Positions 23,101 through 35,164 of a stretch of 64,000 nt of DNA are shown one piece after another. The notes below the pieces were generated by a model. That model worked only from the letters and a program-made list of their open reading frames with translations, did no database searches and was not told the origin of the DNA. Position 1 is the stretch's first letter; each line of letters starts with the position of its first letter. Where the stretch lies: positions 1,302,001 to 1,366,000 of the forward strand of contig JAGTWJ010000001.1 of the NCBI GenBank assembly GCA_020064725.1, written 5' to 3'. The position numbers were made by a program, and so were the translations under genes. This stretch comes from Drechslerella dactyloides. Its lineage: Eukaryota; Ascomycota; Orbiliomycetes; Orbiliales; Orbiliaceae.

Positions 23101-25819
23101 CTAGAGCCGAAACTCAAGATTCTGCAGGGTATGCCAGAACACTCAGACACGTTCAGGAAGCTTTCTCGGTTTTCTGGAATGTTACCTAATATCATAAACC
23201 TGGTTGATATGGCCAGGAGCTATTATAAGCTAGTTAGGCTAGCACTTTTATGCCAGCCAAAGTGGCTGCATGTCGGTACCCATATGCAAATCTTGTTGTA
23301 AGTGGTGGAGAATTCGAAACATTCGGCGCAGGGTGCCCTCCGCGCCGGCATTTCTGTACCACTCTTCCAGGTGATTGGCTCCAGGAACAGCAGGGGTATA
23401 TGGATATGCGGAGCTACCCCACCCCCAACTCCGACAAAGAGTCACGAGCAGTTCCGAGGGCACCGACGTTGGCTGTGTCTTCGATAGACCAACTTGTGGT
23501 CGTGTGGCGATGCTTTTCTCGCCGGATGGATCTCGGATCGACTCACGCCGAAAAGTCGCTCTCCACTCTATAAACAAGCGGAGACATATGGGTGTTTCCA
23601 GAGGCATTCTCGGGCTACCGCCAAGCCACTTTTGCATCCTGACTTCGTACCATCTAGTAGCTCATCGTATCTCCAACCTGCATGTAACTGTTATGTTGTC
23701 GCGTACGTCGATTTTCGATGCCAATAAGGGTTATGTCGCCCAGTTCCACAACTGATGACAAGACTCATATCGGACAGAACTGCACGTACAAAGTCAGGCA
23801 ACAACATCGGGGCAACTCACTCAAGCTAAATCCATAATACTCGTGCCCGCTTGATCTAGGGCGAAACCCAATTCTTGAGCTAGACTACGTCTTTAAGTTA
23901 TTCGGTCAAACTAATCCTCTCGGACAATCAAGGGGCTTCACGAGGGGGCTTCGCGTTCATAATATCTTTGGTCGGCCCGAGCTTGCGAGCGGCCGCTATA
24001 GATGAGTACTAAACGCATACGTGTCTCGCGAAGCCAGCCCGCTGCCCTTTGAATACCAAGTCATCATGAAGTCTTGCAATTTCATATCGCTTGTCGAAGA
24101 TGCTTCCTATATTTACACCGTCCGTCATCCATTTAATGTCTAGTGCATCAAACAGGTTTGCATGTCGAGACATCAAATCTCATTCGTGGCACTCGTTTAG
24201 GCACGAGATATCATAGCTGTCCTCGCACCCATAGGATAGAGCTAGAGTTCTTGACGCACATGCCGTCCTGACCCAGCGCGTGTACCGAAAATATCCACGC
24301 CATTAGTCTTGATGCCACAATGCGGGATAAAACGTGCAACTGATGCCGATATGACCGGTCTATGCCACTTCATTCAGAAAGGAGAGCGCTATACTATCTT
24401 CGGCTTCGATTACATGAGGCCGGCAAAAGCCTCCGAGATGATGACCTCGGCATTTTGGAAAGTATAGATCGCCTGTACTAAGTTATGTAATTTCATGCCC
24501 GAGTCAGCCGTAACTCAAAATGCTGTATGTAATATTATAATATAATATGATCATATACATTAGTATGCATAGCCTCGTCGAATTTAGAAGGAACACGTTA
24601 ATACCGGTTCAGTACCTTAGATATATAGGATTCAAAGATGCGAGTTGAATCCTCACTCCGTTGTGTGATATTAACCCGGATAGATAATCCTTTTAGGATT
24701 GGAGGCTTGAGCTTAATTATGAGCGGTTATTCCGAACTAATGCATATGCATAAGTAAGTAATTAATGAATGGCTTTAGTGCCGGCCTGTACTACCATTAG
24801 TCAAGATAGCACATGGTCGTGAATCCTACACTAAACCTCTAAATCACGCCTCGGACTCCGGAAGCGCTCAAATATAGTGTAACTTCCAAACCCACCTTTA
24901 CGGGATGATAGCCGCTTTTTGCAATGCATATGCGCATATGTACTTACCTGTAGCAGAAGCAATGCGCGAGCAACATGATTTACGTGGCGGCTAGCTACGA
25001 ATTACTAGTGCCTCTTCATATGACTGACTGACGGAAGTTACCATTTGCGTCCGTTTACGGACCACACGCCTACCTACCCATACAGCTCTGGTCTCGTATC
25101 CCAAACCCTTGACGTCGACTTGCATCGAGGCCGACAACACATTTTAGTACCTCCAAAATACCACAATCCAATCGAGGGAAATGTGTTGTCCGTTGATCGC
25201 TCCTCCTTGAAGCACAGGTTGCACCAGACAATAACCTCGGACCAAAGTCGCCGCTGGAAAATTACCCCTTTCTGTCAGAATGGTCACACCGACGCTCCAC
25301 CTTCCGGCCTGCATATTCGCCTCCTTGCGTCCGCACGTCATACTATTGTAGCGCTCTCGGCCGAAAGTCACAGGCTTGATAGCATCGTCAGTGATCCCGC
25401 GGCTAGTCATGCTCCTGGTCCTACAGTACGTATAACAATATTTGGGACATACGGATGTAGGGAAATCATCAACATATAACGGAAATGATAGTAGTACGCG
25501 TATGGCGACCGCTTGTTAGAACTTTGTGTAATTATAATTCAATATATCGATATTGGGCGAGCTCGAGGAGATACTCTAGGCATCCTCGGCCAGCACGCGC
25601 ATCAAGATCGCCATGCGCACCTACACAATAGGCAGCACTCATGACGTTGACACGGACAATAGTCTCGCAGGTTCTAACACAAAAGAAAACCGTCGAGCAC
25701 AGCGACGGGACTTGATCATCTGCAGATTGAAACACACAGAGAGCATACAAGCAGACACACAAAGCTAAGAGACGCGCAAAGACCAACGAGGGAAAGGCTT
25801 GAAAGGCCTACATCCCCGC

Positions 25820-27710
25820 TTAAAGCGTGAACCTGAATTCTTCACCCTCGGAGCCTTCCAGCTTCTTCTCGCCGCGGTCTGCTTTGGCATTCTCAGATTT
25901 GAAGTAGACACTGAGAATAAGGACGATGATGATGCTGACGGCAGCAGAGGCCAAGCAGGCGTACAACCCTGGCTTATATTCTGGAGCATCTTGGGGTCTA
26001 AATTTGGGAGGTGGGTTAGCACAAAGCCCGATAATCATCACATGTGAAACATTCGTAAGAGGATTCAACCGGGAGCTTACCTGAAAACCAAGCCACCGAT
26101 GATACCACCAACACCTCCAAAGCCGACAAGGGTAGCAGAGCAGAAAGCGCGCTTCCATTGACCACGGATGTTGTTGGCCTGGTAGGTGAGAACCATCGGG
26201 ACATTGCAATTGGCACCAGCGCAGGCGAAGAATACACCGACGTACTTGGCACCGTTGCTTGGAGCCCATCCCATAATAAGGACACCCATAATCTCGAAGA
26301 GGCAGTTGACAATGATGACGGGACCGCGGACCTTGTACCTGTCGCCGAACCAACCGCAGAGGAACATATAGAGACCGGCGAATGCGTATGGTGGGGCAAC
26401 AAGACACTGCGAAGCGGCGATCGAAAACTTCATACCTCCGTGGAGAATGAGAGGCAAGAAGTAGGCCAGCGAGTATGTTACGGTCGTGCTAAAACCGAAG
26501 ATCAAGCCGAAGAGCCAAACTTTGAAGTCAAGACCACCAGAAAGAAAACGCGAGATGGTGAACTTCTCAGGATGGACGTCACCACGATCGGCGTTGACTT
26601 TGCGGATGATCCAATTGACTTCGGCCTTGTTGAGGAAGCCCCAGGCCTTGTGGGCATCGGCATCGGGGAATGGGACGAGGAAGACGTATGCAGCGAGGGC
26701 GATAACGCAGGTGATAACTCCCTGCATGATGAAGATCCATCTCCAGCCGCTGAGGTCTTGGAGACCGTTCATCTGCATGAGGCCATAGGCAAGGATACCC
26801 TGTCACGCCAGAAAACATGTTAGAATACGTTCACCGCCCACCATCCATAAGTTCCGTAGGTGGATACTTACAGCAAAAGCGCTTGCAACACAGCCTAGGA
26901 TGTAGAAACCGGCATATCGCTTTCCCATTTCAACTAAATGACAGGGTTCATTCATTAGCATCCATCTTGTTTGGGAATAGAGTATCGTGCACGTCTAAAC
27001 TTACACCGGGTATACCAGGTACTAAGCAGGTAAACGGCGCCAGGGAAGTAGCCGGCCTGTTAACCTCACGTTAGTGTTCATCCAACGACTGACTGACTCG
27101 TTTCGCGCGATAAGCGTACCTCGAAAACACCAAGAATCAAACGCAGACCCATAAGTTCCTCCCATTCCTTGACGAAACCCATACCGATCATAGTGGCGCC
27201 CCATAGTAAGGCGATGGTGCTCAGGAAAACGCGGGGACCGATTTTACGAGTGACAACGGTGGCAGGGAACTGGAATACGATATAAGTGCAGAAGAATACT
27301 AGGGTCGTTATCGACTGGAAACTCTATTAGCCGCCTTCCTCATCTAGTAGTATCACTGTTGTTCACTTTGGGGTCGACGGGATTACTCACATATCCGTTG
27401 TTCGCAATGTTCATGCCCAATTCCCCGTTCATACTGTTCAGCTTGATGTTAGATCATGGATTTTTGACGGGTGGTATGGCACTAGGGCTATTCGTTCTTA
27501 CCCCGCCAGTGATGCGGCAGACAGATTGGTACGATCCATCAATGAGACACAGTAAGTGATCCCGCAGATGACAACCAAGCGTCGGTCAACGCGACGGGTG
27601 ATCCTCCTTTTCTCCATCTCGTCATATTCAACGAAGTCGGAGCTACCATCAGATCCATGGTGCTCGAAGTGCTCGAGATTGCCCTTCTCGTCTGCTGTGA
27701 GTGTCGCCAT
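25820..27710 (-). CDS. MFS transporter, anion:cation symporter (allantoate/nicotinate permease-like) family
   Basis: Seven exons on the minus strand: 27710-27502, 27433-27391, 27314-27120, 27056-27005, 26933-26872, 26799-26081 and 25997-25820, giving 485 residues with consistent phases. The N-terminal cytosolic tail is acidic. Then comes RRVDRRLVVICGITYCVSLMDRTN, typical of the first helix in this family (shown in two parts here: RRVDRRLVV and CVSLMDRTN). Helices follow with GYFPGAVYLLSTWY, then WRWIFIMQGVITCV, the central loop with WIIRKVNADRGDV, and six more helices ending near residue 455. Dal5/Tna1-type members take up small organic anions such as allantoate, ureidosuccinate, nicotinate or pantothenate with protons. 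The substrate here is not determinable. Intron density is high toward the 5' end, as is usual for the family. Confidence 0.9.
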
Positions 27711-30700
27711 CTTGAAGGGTTGTTTCGAACGTGAGGCCGAGCTTAAGTTGACAGTATCAAGAACAAAGATCGTAACAGCCGTTGTCGACGAATGAGTTTG
27801 CGCCGGATGGTGTCGTCGGACCCTTATATTGTCTGCGTCTGTGGGATAACAATTCGTGTGGGAGGAAGACGGGGGGACAGGGATGGAGGGGTGCTGGAAG
27901 AGAAGTGAAGGATGGGAGGGTGAGTCCAGGTTCCCATCCGCGACTGATATAGGGATCACCAATGCATAACATCAGGTACCTTGAATTTCGTGTTGACGTT
28001 CAACCCCAATGCCATCAACAGGGACAAGTCTCATTACCGAGGTGAGAAACCGTTCGCCGCGGTTGATAAACTTGCAACTTTAGACTGCATCCTGGTCTGG
28101 GGTCTTTTGCGCCGTAGTTTTTAGTGACCGGGAGAAACCCAACCTGGGCGAGGAATGGAGGACAAAGTACGAATACACTCGAAGTCTGGAGATTAGCGAT
28201 CCAAGAGAGACACCAAGCCTTGGCCGAAGTCTACCCCCTGGGCAGAGTCAACCCATGATTGGGTACCAGGGTGGGGACGCCCCGGATCAAGCTTAAGGGT
28301 GGGCACCCCAAACTTTGTCGCTCGAGGTGCGGAGACGCGGGGTCCAGGCATCTAGGCTGGGATTCTAGCAGACCGACCTCGGTAATTGAATATGGCAGTT
28401 GCGATCCGCTCGCTGGCGCAACTTCATGCTCGACTCGACAGTTTTGCACCATTCGACAGGACGAACGATCTGGATATCCTGTCCGTTGGGACCAAGGGAA
28501 GTACTAGTGTGCACTAATAAAGTTGTGGAGCTGATCCACGACTTCGGAATCGAAGCGATATGCAAGCATCAAACCTGATTCAAGCGCGGCAAACGATGAG
28601 AATGCGTCGACGGAAAGACTTCTTAGCTCCGGCGGCCATCGCGTCGTGGTCACCAGACTTGAATTCGAGCTCAGTTGGTCTGAGTTCACCGGCGAGATCA
28701 GACCTCTGCCAACATTGTACGTGTAGAATATTGATGCATGATGCCGTAACGCCATGACTGACTCATGCCATCATTTCGTCAAAGAAATCATACCGAGACA
28801 CTCGGACTCTTGATAATTGAATTCGAACCTCTGGTTTCTGTGACGTTATAACTGAGATGAGATCTGGCGCCGGCGAGATGACTTGCGTTGCCAAGCAGAC
28901 CGAGGGAGGTTGGCCACAAACCTTGCCGGGAGGGAACCGATGAATATGAAGCACAAGGCCCCAGGCAAGTACCGAAACTTTCCAAAGTTCTGGGATGGCG
29001 AACGACTAATCGGCTCTCCTCGACAGGATCATCGCTGTTCGCCACACAGTTGGGGACGGTGACTCCGGACGGGTGAAATCCCGAACTAGCAGGCTCTGAA
29101 GCTCAGTCTGAGCTATTGATTTCCCCTTCGGAACCAGCAGCTCCCACACGCAGACAACGAGATATCGACCCAGACCACCAACTTGCAGCTCGGCCATGTG
29201 ATGTTTTCACGGTGGAGATTGACTTCCTCTCGAGGCTTGGCTGCAGCGCGGTGTGCCATGCGTCGCGCTCAACCCGTCGTCGAGATGGAATTTGACACCT
29301 GCCTTCAGGCCTTGCTTTTCCCGTCTCGTCCTCCTCGTCGGTGGACTGCCGCACTCGAGCAGTCGCCTGCAATTGGTGCAATTCGATACAGTGCCACTTT
29401 ATTTTTCGAGAAATCGACGGATGGGGGAAGATATCCGAGGTTAGCTTGGAAAAAATCAACCGAAAGATGGGTCAGAGCGTGGCCAAAGTTACGCACACAG
29501 CTGCATGATCGAGAAGCCTAGCTAGCCTTACCTGCAGGCCGGGTCTTGTTGACGAAATGAAGAGATTTTACTATCAGGCTGACACATCCTTAGTAGCTTG
29601 TATATCTCATTTGTGGCTGGCTAATGCCCAGGCCCGCTTTAGCTGAGGTGCCTGAATATCCAGACATTCGATCTCCTCGGCCACGCGAGTGCGAGTTTTA
29701 TCACTGTCGGTTACTAAGTTTACTAAGTCGCCAGTCATCGTTTGCTTCACTTCCGATCCCTGTCCGTTAACTTCAAGCGATATAGATCTCTGGGTCTTTG
29801 AGGGATCTTGACCTCGGGTTCAAGGGACAATGCTCGCCATAAAGTTTCAGCCGTGTGGTCTGTATTTTCGAATATCTCGTGCGTTTCGCAGAAGTAGTGG
29901 AGTGAGCGATAAGATACCTGGTCTGGGCATGATCAGGGGTAGCTTCTGGAGGGGATGTGGACGCGACTGCCGTCATTGCTGCATTCTCGTTAATGAACCA
30001 TTGTCTTACTAACGCTCAGTCATCTCATGCACCGTACCTTCAAACAGCGGCTACACAGAACGCTCGAGCAGTATTTTGCTAATTGTAGACGCTGAGGCAG
30101 GTGCCAAATTATCTCCTATTTGCATAAATAACTTAATGGCCATGATATTACCTTCTTATGGAGCCTCGAGGTCAGGGTCCAAGACTCGAAGGATTCTTCG
30201 GGGACGTCGCCGGAGGCAGCGGTCCCCCAAGAACCCACGTTTCAACCCGGCGGCATCGTCAAATGAGTTCAAGCATCACCAGGGAAAGATGCATATACTG
30301 GATTGAACGGCGACACCTGCTCACTCAGGAATTATATCAAACTCCGAACATTCTTCAAGCAGACGAAATCACCAGGCTCCCCAAATTGTCGTCTCGTAAA
30401 CTGCATGCGCATATGCCCAACAGGAGCGCTCGTACGACCTACGCGTGACGATTGACAGTGGTTGCGAGTTCCGGTTCCCCGCGATTGTACCACTTGATGT
30501 TGAAGAATCTCTCTCGAAAATCCGGATCACACGCAACCATGACCAACCACGTTTTCCCTTGCATTTTGCCATGCCGCTGCTAGCGTCAATCTAGACATCG
30601 ACCGAGGGCCAAGGTCCCCACCATCACCAACTTCCACCAACTGAGAGCCCCACTGTCCGCCGACATATATCCTCAAAAGGGCAATACGCCGAAGCCGACT

Positions 30701-32754
30701 CGTCACTTGCATGCCCAACCGCCAGGCCATATGATATGGGGCGAAACCTACATTCTAGACCGTCGACTGAATACGCGTACCGAGTACCAAGCTGGCGGCG
30801 ATGTTACGCCGTCTAGGCGTAGATATCAGGAGGCCAAGCCCGGCGAAATGCTCGGCTGACGATGGCCCTTTGGTTATGGTGAAATTCTCGTGGTCCTCAA
30901 ACTTAGCACGCTATTTGCCTCAACTAGCCAGCGGATTCCATACTGGGACCTACGCGGATAAGAAATTAAATTTAACTTACGAGATCAGAGTCACGCAATT
31001 ATCATCGTCTCGTATTGAATTCCTCGGATTGATTGAGAAGCGTTCGAGAATAAAGAGGGTCGTTTATTTGAATCGTGCAAAGCAATGTAATCGACTCGAC
31101 CGTGGTCTATCTGTTTCGCGTCCCTGCGGAACACGATTGTTCACCTGATTAAGCTGTCAGAATATATTAATGTCTTATACGTTACTAGTGCGCCGAGAAT
31201 TAGACATCGTGAGGCATTGTTTTCATAATTTTCCAGGGCAAGGTTCCGGTTGCTCGGAGACTTTCACACCTCTAGATATTATATTTAATCGTATACCGGA
31301 CCCTCCCGTTTACATTCTATCGGCAATACTGAAGATACTGGAGGTCTCGTTCCGCCGCCGAGGCAAAAGGATAATTCCATCTACAACAGTCAGAATTCGT
31401 GTCCCGTCACCGATGACACTACTACTTGACCGATACGAGGCTTGTGTAAGGCAGAGCGGACGGGATACCCAATTTTCTTCGTTCTGTGGTCGTAGATACC
31501 ATACAATTAAAAGTAGCAACTTATATATGCAAAAACATCTGGCAACACAAACTTTAACTCGTCAAATGCATACCACAGCCAAGGAAGGCAAGATATTGGT
31601 GCAGGGCTGGGTGGGCTCTATCGATGCATCGAGATCTAGTGACAATGGTGACATACCTCGAGACGGATAGCTCTCGCGGTCTCCAAAGTCGTAGGCAAAT
31701 GGGAGAACCACCAAAGGAAGAATCCGGAGGTATCGGAATGTGTAGGAAGAAAAGCTCACCGAAGCAGATCTGCGGACAGGGCTAGCCTCGGGGAGGCAAG
31801 CTCACTTCGTCGCGCCGTTGATTAATCTCATGTCGAATTTGCCTTCATTGACTCTGCAGACCGAGCGTTCAAGTTCCCCAAATTGCGATTTACGCGTAGC
31901 TACTCCACGAACGTCTGAAAACTACCAAGGTAAAACCCATGATTCTCGATTTTAACCCGCCTCAAGAAAGCTAAAAACCACGCTAGTGTGGATTTTAAAA
32001 GGCGGGGAACAATGTTGAACCCCGTCGACGGCGTTAACCCGCTCGTCTGCTGCGGAGGCCGGGTATGGGGTCGCTTCGGTTGAAAATGGGAGAACCCACG
32101 ATAATGGAATGACGATGCCATGTGAGGGTCGTTCGGAGTGGCCGACGCGCGACTAAGACAAGCATTCAGATGTTGCTTCTTACGACTTGCCGGTGGTACA
32201 CTACATCCGCCCGTCGACATGTCTGACTTTGTACGGACTACACTTAATCGTGCTAGCTCTACGAGCTACGTCGACCGAGAATACGCCCAGCGGCGGACAT
32301 TATCCATCGACGGGCCATATCCAGACGAGCAGAGCCAAGCCGTCAAGTGCAAGCTCCGTCCAGAACCGGCAGTTGCGCGGAAATCCCACTGCAGTACCGT
32401 TTTTCCCAATCAGTGGCCCCGGACTCGGCTTGGGTGGTCGACCGCGTAGCTTGCACCTGTCTCCATTGGTGATGTAGTCATCGATCGTGATCGCGTGAAT
32501 GCCGCATTTGGCGGGGTGGTTGCGAGAAACTCGCGCTGCGGCTCAAAACCCCTCCCGATATCGGACCTCGCCCGCAACGCAGCCCGCACGTTGCATGTCG
32601 ACCGCCATCCATTCGAGCTCGAGCCTCATAGATGCTCACGGTCTACCTTCATCTTCAAACTAATTCCTGACCCGGCCCTCGGTTGTGCGAATTCCTCCGA
32701 TACGTACCTACTTTACGACATCCAATCACCGACGATAGCTACGAAAACGCCACC
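27711..32754. other. 5-kb intergenic interval between the permease and LEU2
   Basis: Both flanking genes are transcribed away from this interval, so it should contain two promoters. A C/T- and G-rich run lies at 27860-27930. Short ORFs in every frame carry no recognisable motif. A small inverted GGTGGGGACGCCCC / GGGTGGGCACCCC pair occurs at about 28270-28313. Nothing else is supported. Confidence 0.4.
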
Positions 32755-34206
32755 ATGAGTCCCTATAAGATCGTTGTCTTAGCCGGCGACCACTGCGGTC
32801 CCGAGGTGCGTAGCTGCTGAGCTGTCTCGACTCGAGTGAATCCTTGTGGGTCAACCCACGTTAGTTGATAGATAGGGCTAACGGTGTACAACGTTCCGAT
32901 TCTCCACCCCTCCAGGTTACCGCGGAGGCGATCAAGGTTCTCAAAGCTATATCCGAGGCCAGGCCGGCCATCCAGTTCGAGTTCCAGGACCACCTAATCG
33001 GCGGCGTGAGTACCCCATCCCTCGAGCCCCAACCATCCCGGTAGCATGTCACCTTCACAAAGTGTTATATCGCATCGCTAACTCAACTTCTTCAATTCGC
33101 AGGCATCGATAGACGCAACCGGCGAGCCGCTCACAGACGACGTCCTCGCAGCATGTAAAGCCGCCGATGCAGTCTTCCTCGGCGCTGTCGGTGGACCGGT
33201 ATGCTACACTCCTGCTCCTTCCTCCATCCTCTACATGACCACCAACCCACCTGTCCGTCCATCATAGAAATGGGGCACCGGCACCGTCCGCCCCGAGCAA
33301 GGCCTCCTCAAGCTCCGCAAGGAACTCGAAACCTTCGGGAACCTCCGCCCCTGCAACTTCGCCGCCCCCTCCCTTCTGTCCTCCTCTCCGTTAAAGCCCG
33401 AAATCGCAACGGGCGTCGACTTCTGCGTCGTCCGTGAGCTCACCGGCGGCATCTACTTTGGCGACCGTAAAGAGGACACGGGCGACGGCACCGCCTACGA
33501 CATCGAACCGTACTCGCGCGCTGAAATCGAACGCATCACACGTCTCGCCGCGCACCTCGCGCTGCAGCACACCCCACCGCTGCCCGTCTGGTCGCTGGAT
33601 AAAGCGAATGTGCTCGCGACCTCGCGACTGTGGCGGAAGACCGTCACGGCGGTCATGGAGAATGAGTTCCCGCAGGTCAAGCTCGGTCATCACCTGATCG
33701 ATTCCGCGGCAATGCTGATGCTGAAGAACCCGCGGTCGTTGAACGGGATCGTTGTGACGAGTAATTTGTTCGGTGACATCATCAGCGACGAGGCGAGTGT
33801 TATTCCAGGCAGCTTGGGGCTGTTGCCGTCGGCTAGTCTGTCGGGCGTGCCAGAGGTGGGCAAGAACGTCAACGGTGTATACGAGCCGATTCACGGTATG
33901 TCTGAGTGTATCTTTCTCGTTCGACCAGTATGGTATATCGGGGTACCAGCTGCTTACAATTGTAACCTCGTAGGCTCCGCACCGGATATTTCAGGAAAGG
34001 GCATCGTCAACCCCGTTGCCGCGATTTTGAGCATCGCAATGCTGCTCAAATACTCGCTAAACCTGCACGAGGAATCCAAAGCCGTGGAGAACGCCGTGCG
34101 GAACACAATCGAGTCGGGAATCAAGACGGGTGACATCGGCGGCAAGAGCTCGACATCGCAAGTCGGCGACGCGACAGTTGAGGAGCTTAAGAAGCTATTA
34201 TCCTAG
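32755..34206 (+). CDS. LEU2: 3-isopropylmalate dehydrogenase
   Basis: Five exons: 32755-32805, 32916-33005, 33103-33198, 33268-33895 and 33974-34206, giving 365 residues, the normal length for the fungal enzyme. It oxidatively decarboxylates 3-isopropylmalate with NAD+ in leucine synthesis, usually in the cytosol. Family signatures: VVLAGDHCGPEV at the N-terminus, FLGAVGGPKWG, then RPEQGLLKLRKEL with its substrate-binding arginines, VVRELTGGIYFG, the catalytic Lys/Asp region WSLDKANVL, the metal-binding VVTSNLFGDIISDEAS, and the NAD-binding EPIHGSAPDI, which is cut by intron 4. Intron 4 is exactly 78 nt and has no stop, so retention would insert 26 residues in frame. The ATG at 32755 (CACCATGA context) fits the conserved start. 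Confidence 0.96.
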
Positions 34207-34876
34207 CCTCAAGACGTATCTGCGCGCATAGAATCTAGACGCTATAGAGGCAGATAGAGTGCGATTGTATGCTAGAGCAGAGGTGAATACGCTCTATGAT
34301 CATACTTGTGTGCATGCATGCATGTTCGCACTGAGCTGCTGTATGCGTACACGTTAGATGCGGATGTAACTGTACCGATTGATAGAATGTATTTGTATTT
34401 TTCTCTGCCGTTTACCGTTAAAATACGCGGAAGAGAGTTCGACCATCACGATCGTTTTATTTTCAAAGGAAAGTTTTATTTTCAGAGGGAAAGAAAGGAA
34501 ATCCCATATCAGGATAAAAATTATGAGGAAATAAGTTGTAGGCCCCGTTTCCGTCACCGTAAAGGTAATAGACCGGTTCACTCAAGCACCCCTATTGTGA
34601 AAGCAGCATTGACCGCGATCAGTTCGGAAAAGGGAAGGAAATAGTAGAGCTTATTGGAAAGAAGGAACTAATAGTTTTAGAGGAGAATGGGAGCCAATGG
34701 AATTGAGTGCATGTAAATTCGTCAACCTTAACGCCGACCTCATGCACGCTAAAGAAAAGGTTATAACATTAGGAAATAACGACATAGTTAAACGGAACAC
34801 CATAGGTAGAATTCCCTCAATTGAAAGGGTCGATAGTTTTTTCATCAGCATAGAAATAGACGGTAGAGAGAAAGAA
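34207..34876. other. Intergenic between converging genes
   Basis: Holds the 3' end of LEU2, including a short GCAT run (TGCATGCATGCATG, about 34311-34324) and AT-rich DNA that probably carries both polyadenylation regions. Confidence 0.4.
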
Positions 34877-35143
34877 TCAACGAAGTTCAGCCATAGCAGG
34901 GTCAAATTCAGCAGCATCGATCCAGCCGCTCGACCTTGGACGCTTGCGCGGACGAGGACGAGGGGCCTCAAGGTCCAAGTCGATACCCTGCAAGATTCGC
35001 TCTTCCTTATCTTTTTCAGCGTCCTCGCCGATGGGTCGGAGGCCGTTCAAGCGTCGTTCAGCATTGATACGGGCGGTCTCAATGCGGTTCCAGACTGATT
35101 CTTGATCCTCCTCACTGTACCTTTCCTTGACCTGGCGACGCAT
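34877..35143 (-). CDS. Small charged ORF immediately after, and in frame with, the APC10 stop codon
   Basis: 88 codons from an ATG at 35143. It starts 21 nt after the APC10 TAG (35167-35165) and is in the same frame. The first half is a predicted amphipathic helix (Arg/Glu/Gln rich). Then comes a basic PRPRPRKRPR segment, a possible nuclear signal, and the chain ends AMAELR. I know no family. It may be a C-terminal extension of APC10 reached by stop readthrough or by an unannotated splice, a separate downstream ORF, or chance open frame in the 3' UTR. The coding-like composition argues mildly against chance. Confidence 0.3.
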   Translation of the reverse strand: MRRQVKERYSEEDQESVWNRIETARINAERRLNGLRPIGEDAEKDKEERILQGIDLDLEAPRPRPRKRPRSSGWIDAAEFDPAMAELR

Positions 35144-35164
35144 CTGCTTGAGCGTGGCTGCTTT

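Larger units (their letters stand above)
15484..25819. other. 10-kb gene-poor interval
   Basis: No ORF here has a recognisable domain, and none exceeds about 180 codons. The left 2 kb is the GC-rich upstream region of the Zn2Cys6 gene with GGCA- and GGCC-type simple repeats. From about 20.9 kb the DNA becomes more AT-rich, with words such as TACTTACTTAC (about 20950-21020) and a near-pure A/T block at about 24528-24560. This could be ordinary long intergenic DNA or heavily mutated transposon remains. I could not find terminal repeats or reverse-transcriptase/transposase motifs. Confidence 0.4.

Noticed and set aside
25799..26823. Plus ORFs (up to 221 codons) opposite the permease
   Set aside because: Antisense to well-supported transporter exons with conserved family motifs.
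29103..29521. Overlapping 110-codon ORFs on both strands
   Set aside because: Neither has a motif, and both depend on locally GC-rich DNA; no splice-supported extension found.
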